Below are positions 62,690 to 64,000 of a stretch of DNA of 64,000 nt, in pieces. The DNA comes from Paragordius varius (lineage: Eukaryota; Nematomorpha). The notes beneath the pieces are model-generated. The model searched no databases. It had not been told where the DNA came from and saw nothing but the letters and a program-made list of their open reading frames with translations. How positions within the stretch are numbered: position 1 is the stretch's first letter; each line of letters opens with the position of its first letter. The translations under genes were made by a program, and so were the position numbers. Where the stretch lies: contig OZ176051.1 of assembly GCA_964247055.1 (NCBI GenBank), positions 12,214,001 through 12,278,000 on the forward strand. Reading direction: 5' to 3'.

Positions 62690-63852
62690 AAAGCAATATT
62701 TGAGTTTAAATAATCGTACAGACAGGGTTTGATCCTTACTCCAGAAAGTAATGTCAAAGGTCTATGTCGGGTCAAATGTAGAGCTACTTTTAAGCTCTTA
62801 TCTTTGTGGAATGGGGTTTTCTTTTGCTTCTAAATGAGTGTGGCCTTTAAGGTAGACCAATTTTGGAGATATAGACATTACAAGCGTCAACGTTACCCCT
62901 TCGTGCGACCATGTTTCAGTCATACCTTCAACTGGGACGCTAACCCGGGATAAGTGGTCGTTGACCTTGCTCTGAGCTAAGTCTCAACGCCGACCAACAG
63001 AGATGTCGGAGATTGGTAACCAGCCCTGCTCAAATATCAGCGGCTCCAAAATTGCTTCCCAGGACGTCGTCACCAATGATTCATTCAGTGGTACATTTTG
63101 TTCGTGGGATATCTGTGGGAAGCAGTATATATTATAAACTAACTGTAATATTGGTGTTTACCATTATCAGATTTAGTTGTAAATATTACATCAATACTAA
63201 CTGACTTTAACAGAGCGTTGTAAAATAAAAATTTATACCTTATCCAGCAGTGGGAATTAACCTTAAAATACTACCGACTTCGCAATAGTACCATTCAATC
63301 TGGAGCAAAGTAGTATTGGTAATCAGCCTTCAAATATCAGCGGTTCCGATGTCATCGTCATGGGGAAGTTTTGTATTGGTCTCCAACGGGATAGGATTAG
63401 TAACTCTGGTGCGTTTCCTCGTTGTCAGGAGCTTAAAAATGATAGAGGTGCATAATCCTAATAGCGTTCATTAGCTCAGCTTCAAGAGCCCAGTTGGCCA
63501 CAGTTACTGAAGTTCTTTCGGTAAGTTTTAAAGATCGGGGTCATTGCGGTTGTACAGTCATTCGATTCTAGCCTGGAATGGATTTCGTCATTGTTGCGTC
63601 AGCCGGTGCCACACATCAAAAAGTCGTACTTTTTTTAGTATTCATTCGTGTGTTTATGAGAGCAAAACATCAGCAAACGGTCAAATGAAAGAATGCGTTT
63701 TGATCAACCCTTTATACAAAAGGTAATGTTTATTAAATTTGTGTAACAAAATAAGATTTTTGCACATTCAGCAAAAAATTTATTAGTATTTTAAGACTTT
63801 TTGACTATTGGGCCGCATAAAGGTTTCAATTGGGCCGTATATTGGCCACCCC
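62690..63852. repeat. Less AT-rich island ending in a hAT terminus
   Basis: Base composition is near 45% G+C in places, far above the window. Two short internal copies share TTGGTAA, CAGCC and TCAAATATCAGCGG (63,016-63,050 and 63,317-63,350). No long ORF is open on either strand. The right edge (63,835-63,852) reads ATATTGGCCACCCCTG, the standard right end of a hAT element, so the island may be the interior of a decayed hAT or a hitch-hiking sequence. Confidence 0.45.
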
Positions 63853-64000
63853 TGCTCTAGTGCAAGGGTGTGCAACACAAATGGTTAAATTTGCATTAAA
63901 AAATAAACAAATAAGCATCAATAATATTTTATCATAAAATCATGATAATGAAAAAATATACATAATTTTTTTTTTCATTGACAAAATTTGGAATTGCCTA
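63853..64000. other. Right edge, AT-rich
   Basis: Includes CAAGGGTGTGCAACACAAATGG at 63,863, which resembles a hAT left end, but the element would continue outside the window. Confidence 0.3.

Noticed and set aside
1-64000. CRISPR arrays, bacterial operons, tRNA or rRNA genes
   Set aside because: The window is eukaryotic nuclear DNA. No regularly spaced repeats of that kind and no tRNA or rRNA signature was recognised by eye, though a tRNA scan could not be run.

Overview
The window is AT-rich (roughly 70-75% A+T by eye), intron-bearing animal nuclear DNA. A Wnt7 orthologue makes it a metazoan, most likely bilaterian. The taxon is not otherwise resolved. The gene models show an odd mixture of kilobase introns full of transposons and spliceosomal introns of only 23-41 nt. 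Introns that short are known in very few animals (dicyemid mesozoans are the reported case), but the long introns here argue against assuming that group.

Layout, left to right. 1-4,320: an RTE-type LINE on the minus strand, split by a second 5'-truncated RTE copy inserted in the opposite orientation. 5,861-10,210 (minus): a complete USE1 SNARE gene (6 exons). Its last intron contains, on the plus strand, the final exons of a Ly6/three-finger GPI-anchored protein. 10.2-16.0 kb: intergenic, with one copy of a MITE-like repeat (family G below). 16,036-28,518 (minus): Wnt7, 6 exons, with an intact CHGVSGSC palmitoleoylation site. Its introns hold a nearly whole 2.7-kb hAT transposon, a Ty3/Gypsy fossil, two mariner relics and one family-G copy. 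28.5-40.5 kb: repeats (mariner relics, a 263-bp hAT MITE, family G) and one unexplained 165-codon ORF. 40.5-41.1 kb: a LINE tail. 41,649-48,094 (minus): a complete 12-exon gene for mitochondrial EF-Tu. 48.5-52.7 kb: a knot of palindromic repeats and a nested hAT. 55.7-61.1 kb (plus): an unrecognised gene encoding a Cys-rich (antistasin-like) exon, a Thr/Pro-rich stretch and an Arg/Lys-rich tail. The tail exon is split by a non-autonomous hAT element with a perfect 8-bp target duplication. 61.1-64.0 kb: a hAT transposase fragment, a less AT-rich island and hAT ends.

The three complete host genes are unrelated in function (ER/Golgi retrograde fusion, Wnt signalling, mitochondrial translation) and are not an operon. 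They were assembled by hand from splice sites, phase and family alignment; every exon junction given is phase-consistent. The most notable observations are the ultra-short introns, the very short apparent 3' UTRs, the Cys/Thr-Pro/Arg gene with its transposon insertion, and the several-layer nesting of repeats.
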